Shown piece after piece: positions 29,262 through 30,233 of a stretch of 30,233 bases of DNA; within the stretch, counting starts at the first letter, position 1; every line of letters begins with the position of its first letter. The stretch spans positions 35,001 to 65,233 of the forward strand of contig CAUYUJ010004978.1 of the NCBI GenBank assembly GCA_963575745.1, written 5' to 3'. The position numbers and the translations under genes were made by a program. This stretch comes from Prorocentrum cordatum. Its lineage: Eukaryota; Sar; Dinophyceae; Prorocentrales; Prorocentraceae. The notes below the pieces were generated by a model. It did not search any database. It was not told where the DNA came from and worked only from the letters and a program-made list of their open reading frames with translations.

Positions 29262-30233
29262 TCAACATGACAAGAGACGGCAAACACGCGCAAGACGAGC
29301 TGTGGCTGCAAGCAGCCGTTCCGCGGCACTCAGTTCAGCTTGAGTAACTGTGCAAGCATCGCTCAAACACCAGGCTTCTCTGTACACCTCTGTCCAAACA
29401 CAGTCGTTAGTATTTGTCCGAAACCCGATATCGAGCCAGCAGCCACACCCAACCCCTAAGGCCGAGACGCCACCATCCCAGGCACCCCGAATGGCAACGA
29501 CATTCATCGTGTTAGTAAATATAGAATCGTACGACTCTTTGATATAGGTTTGGCCCTCGCGGGCCTCATGTGTCAGTCTGTCAGCTCTCTCATTATTCTC
29601 CCTAAAGATATGCTTCACAATGTCACGTCCCTTCATAGGTGGTCTCCCCCCCTCCTGCACACATACATTGTATAACCGATCCTGCAAGTTGGCAACTCGT
29701 TTGCGATAGTCCATCTGTTCACATGCCCACACACCGTTGATCCACGACACAATCAGCAGACTATCACCGCAGATCTCCACAGGTAGTCCAGGGGTGGTAA
29801 AATCCCAGACCGTCTCACGCATGTACGATAATGCAATCCGTTTGCTGAGTCTCAAATACTCCTCCTCCTCCATCCTTCTTCTCTTGGGTTCCCTTTCTTC
29901 CTCCATACCTCCACTAATACCGAACTCCTCCTCCTTCTCGTAGTTGGTACCACATCCTCTCTTGTGTTCTGGCTGAAAATATTTGTGTATATGCTCGGCC
30001 GCCGTCAGGACAGCCCACGTGAAAAAATCACTTTGTAGCGTGCAGTCCCACCAGTCATCACCAAAGAACTGCTGTAGTGGGTACTGCCATGTGCGCTGAG
30101 CCGTCACTTCCCTCCCCATTTTCCTCCTCCTCATGTCCCCTTCCTCCCGACGAATACGTGTGGAAGCATGTGCATGGAAAAATGCGGCAGCTCGATCACG
30201 CATGTTATCCCATTGCTTAGGGAAGGCCATCAT
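29262..30233 (-). CDS. RNase H-fold protein with permuted catalytic order
   Basis: A single 323-residue frame runs to TGA; its ATG is at the window edge, so the 5' end may lie outside. Residues 1-110 are not recognised (Trp-rich, WDCTLQSDFFTWAVL). Residues 115-121 hold a basic cluster (EPKRRRM). Residues 151-226 match the C-terminal half of RNase H: EICGDSLLIVSWINGVW (D157, like D70 of E. coli RNase HI) and NNERADRLTHEA (D218, like D134). Residues 246-312 match the N-terminal half: GAWDGGVSALGVGCGCWL (D253, like D10) and TQAELSAAERLL (E300, like E48). All four catalytic acids are therefore present in the order 3-4-1-2. The frame ends shortly after helix A, as expected for a genuine permutation. 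Alternatives are halves of two tandem RNase H domains or a missed 3' exon. Codon third positions are much less GC-rich than elsewhere in the window. Confidence 0.75.
   Translation of the reverse strand: MMAFPKQWDNMRDRAAAFFHAHASTRIRREEGDMRRRKMGREVTAQRTWQYPLQQFFGDDWWDCTLQSDFFTWAVLTAAEHIHKYFQPEHKRGCGTNYEKEEEFGISGGMEEEREPKRRRMEEEEYLRLSKRIALSYMRETVWDFTTPGLPVEICGDSLLIVSWINGVWACEQMDYRKRVANLQDRLYNVCVQEGGRPPMKGRDIVKHIFRENNERADRLTHEAREGQTYIKESYDSIFTNTMNVVAIRGAWDGGVSALGVGCGCWLDIGFRTNTNDCVWTEVYREAWCLSDACTVTQAELSAAERLLAATARLARVCRLLSC

Noticed and set aside
1-30233. tRNA, rRNA or spliced-leader RNA genes
   Set aside because: No B-box-like GGTTCGANNCC in a cloverleaf context, no rRNA landmarks and no perfect leader followed by a GT donor were seen by eye.

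Overview
This window looks like nuclear DNA of a dinoflagellate. The main evidence is two degenerate copies of the 22-nt dinoflagellate spliced leader (5036-5057 and 6497-6518, repeated at 15954-15975 and 17415-17436). They sit upstream of GC3-rich coding blocks that carry GT-AG and GC-AG introns. Very high G+C, abundant CpG/GCGC, many microsatellites and minisatellites, and low gene density agree with this. I cannot name the species.

Layout. Positions 1-48 look like the end of an exon with a GTAAGG donor. From about 126 to 8103 lies an ~8 kb unit that recurs, nearly identical, at about 10843-19024 in the same orientation. Each copy holds degenerate GGCTGCCCCC-type minisatellites, a ~3.3 kb GC-rich stretch with little recognisable, and at its 3' end a broken multi-exon gene. 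That gene encodes an acidic N-terminal block, a CPCC-containing block, a Pro/Ala linker with a KKRRR cluster, a topoisomerase-type C4 zinc ribbon, a Lys/Ser repeat linker, and a transposase-like region resembling the IS1595/ISXO2 (Merlin) group. The copies carry complementary damage. Copy 1 keeps the C-terminus but has lost 2 nt. Copy 2 has the joining frame but an amber codon, a lost ATG and a missing 3' end.

Between the copies are a 117-bp minisatellite (8438-9312) and a 1.15-kb segment (9313-10465) that returns inverted at 25495-26553. Copy 2 stops exactly where a ~209-bp direct repeat begins (19024-19232; partner 24280-24486). The 5 kb between these repeats holds only weak coding-like blocks and two pentamer-rich patches. 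A 59-bp tandem repeat (25262-25494) abuts the inverted segment. A coding-like minus-strand region follows (about 25880-27000), then a 23-bp repeat (27334-27403) and 1.6 kb of CA-rich higher-order repeat with GC-rich cores.

The window ends with the clearest gene (29262-30233, minus strand). It is an RNase H-like protein whose four catalytic acidic residues are all present but in permuted order (3-4-1-2), and its base composition is distinctly less GC-rich than the rest. No operon-like cooperation between genes is evident. The picture is a repeat-driven region with decayed mobile-element genes plus one apparently intact permuted nuclease-fold gene.
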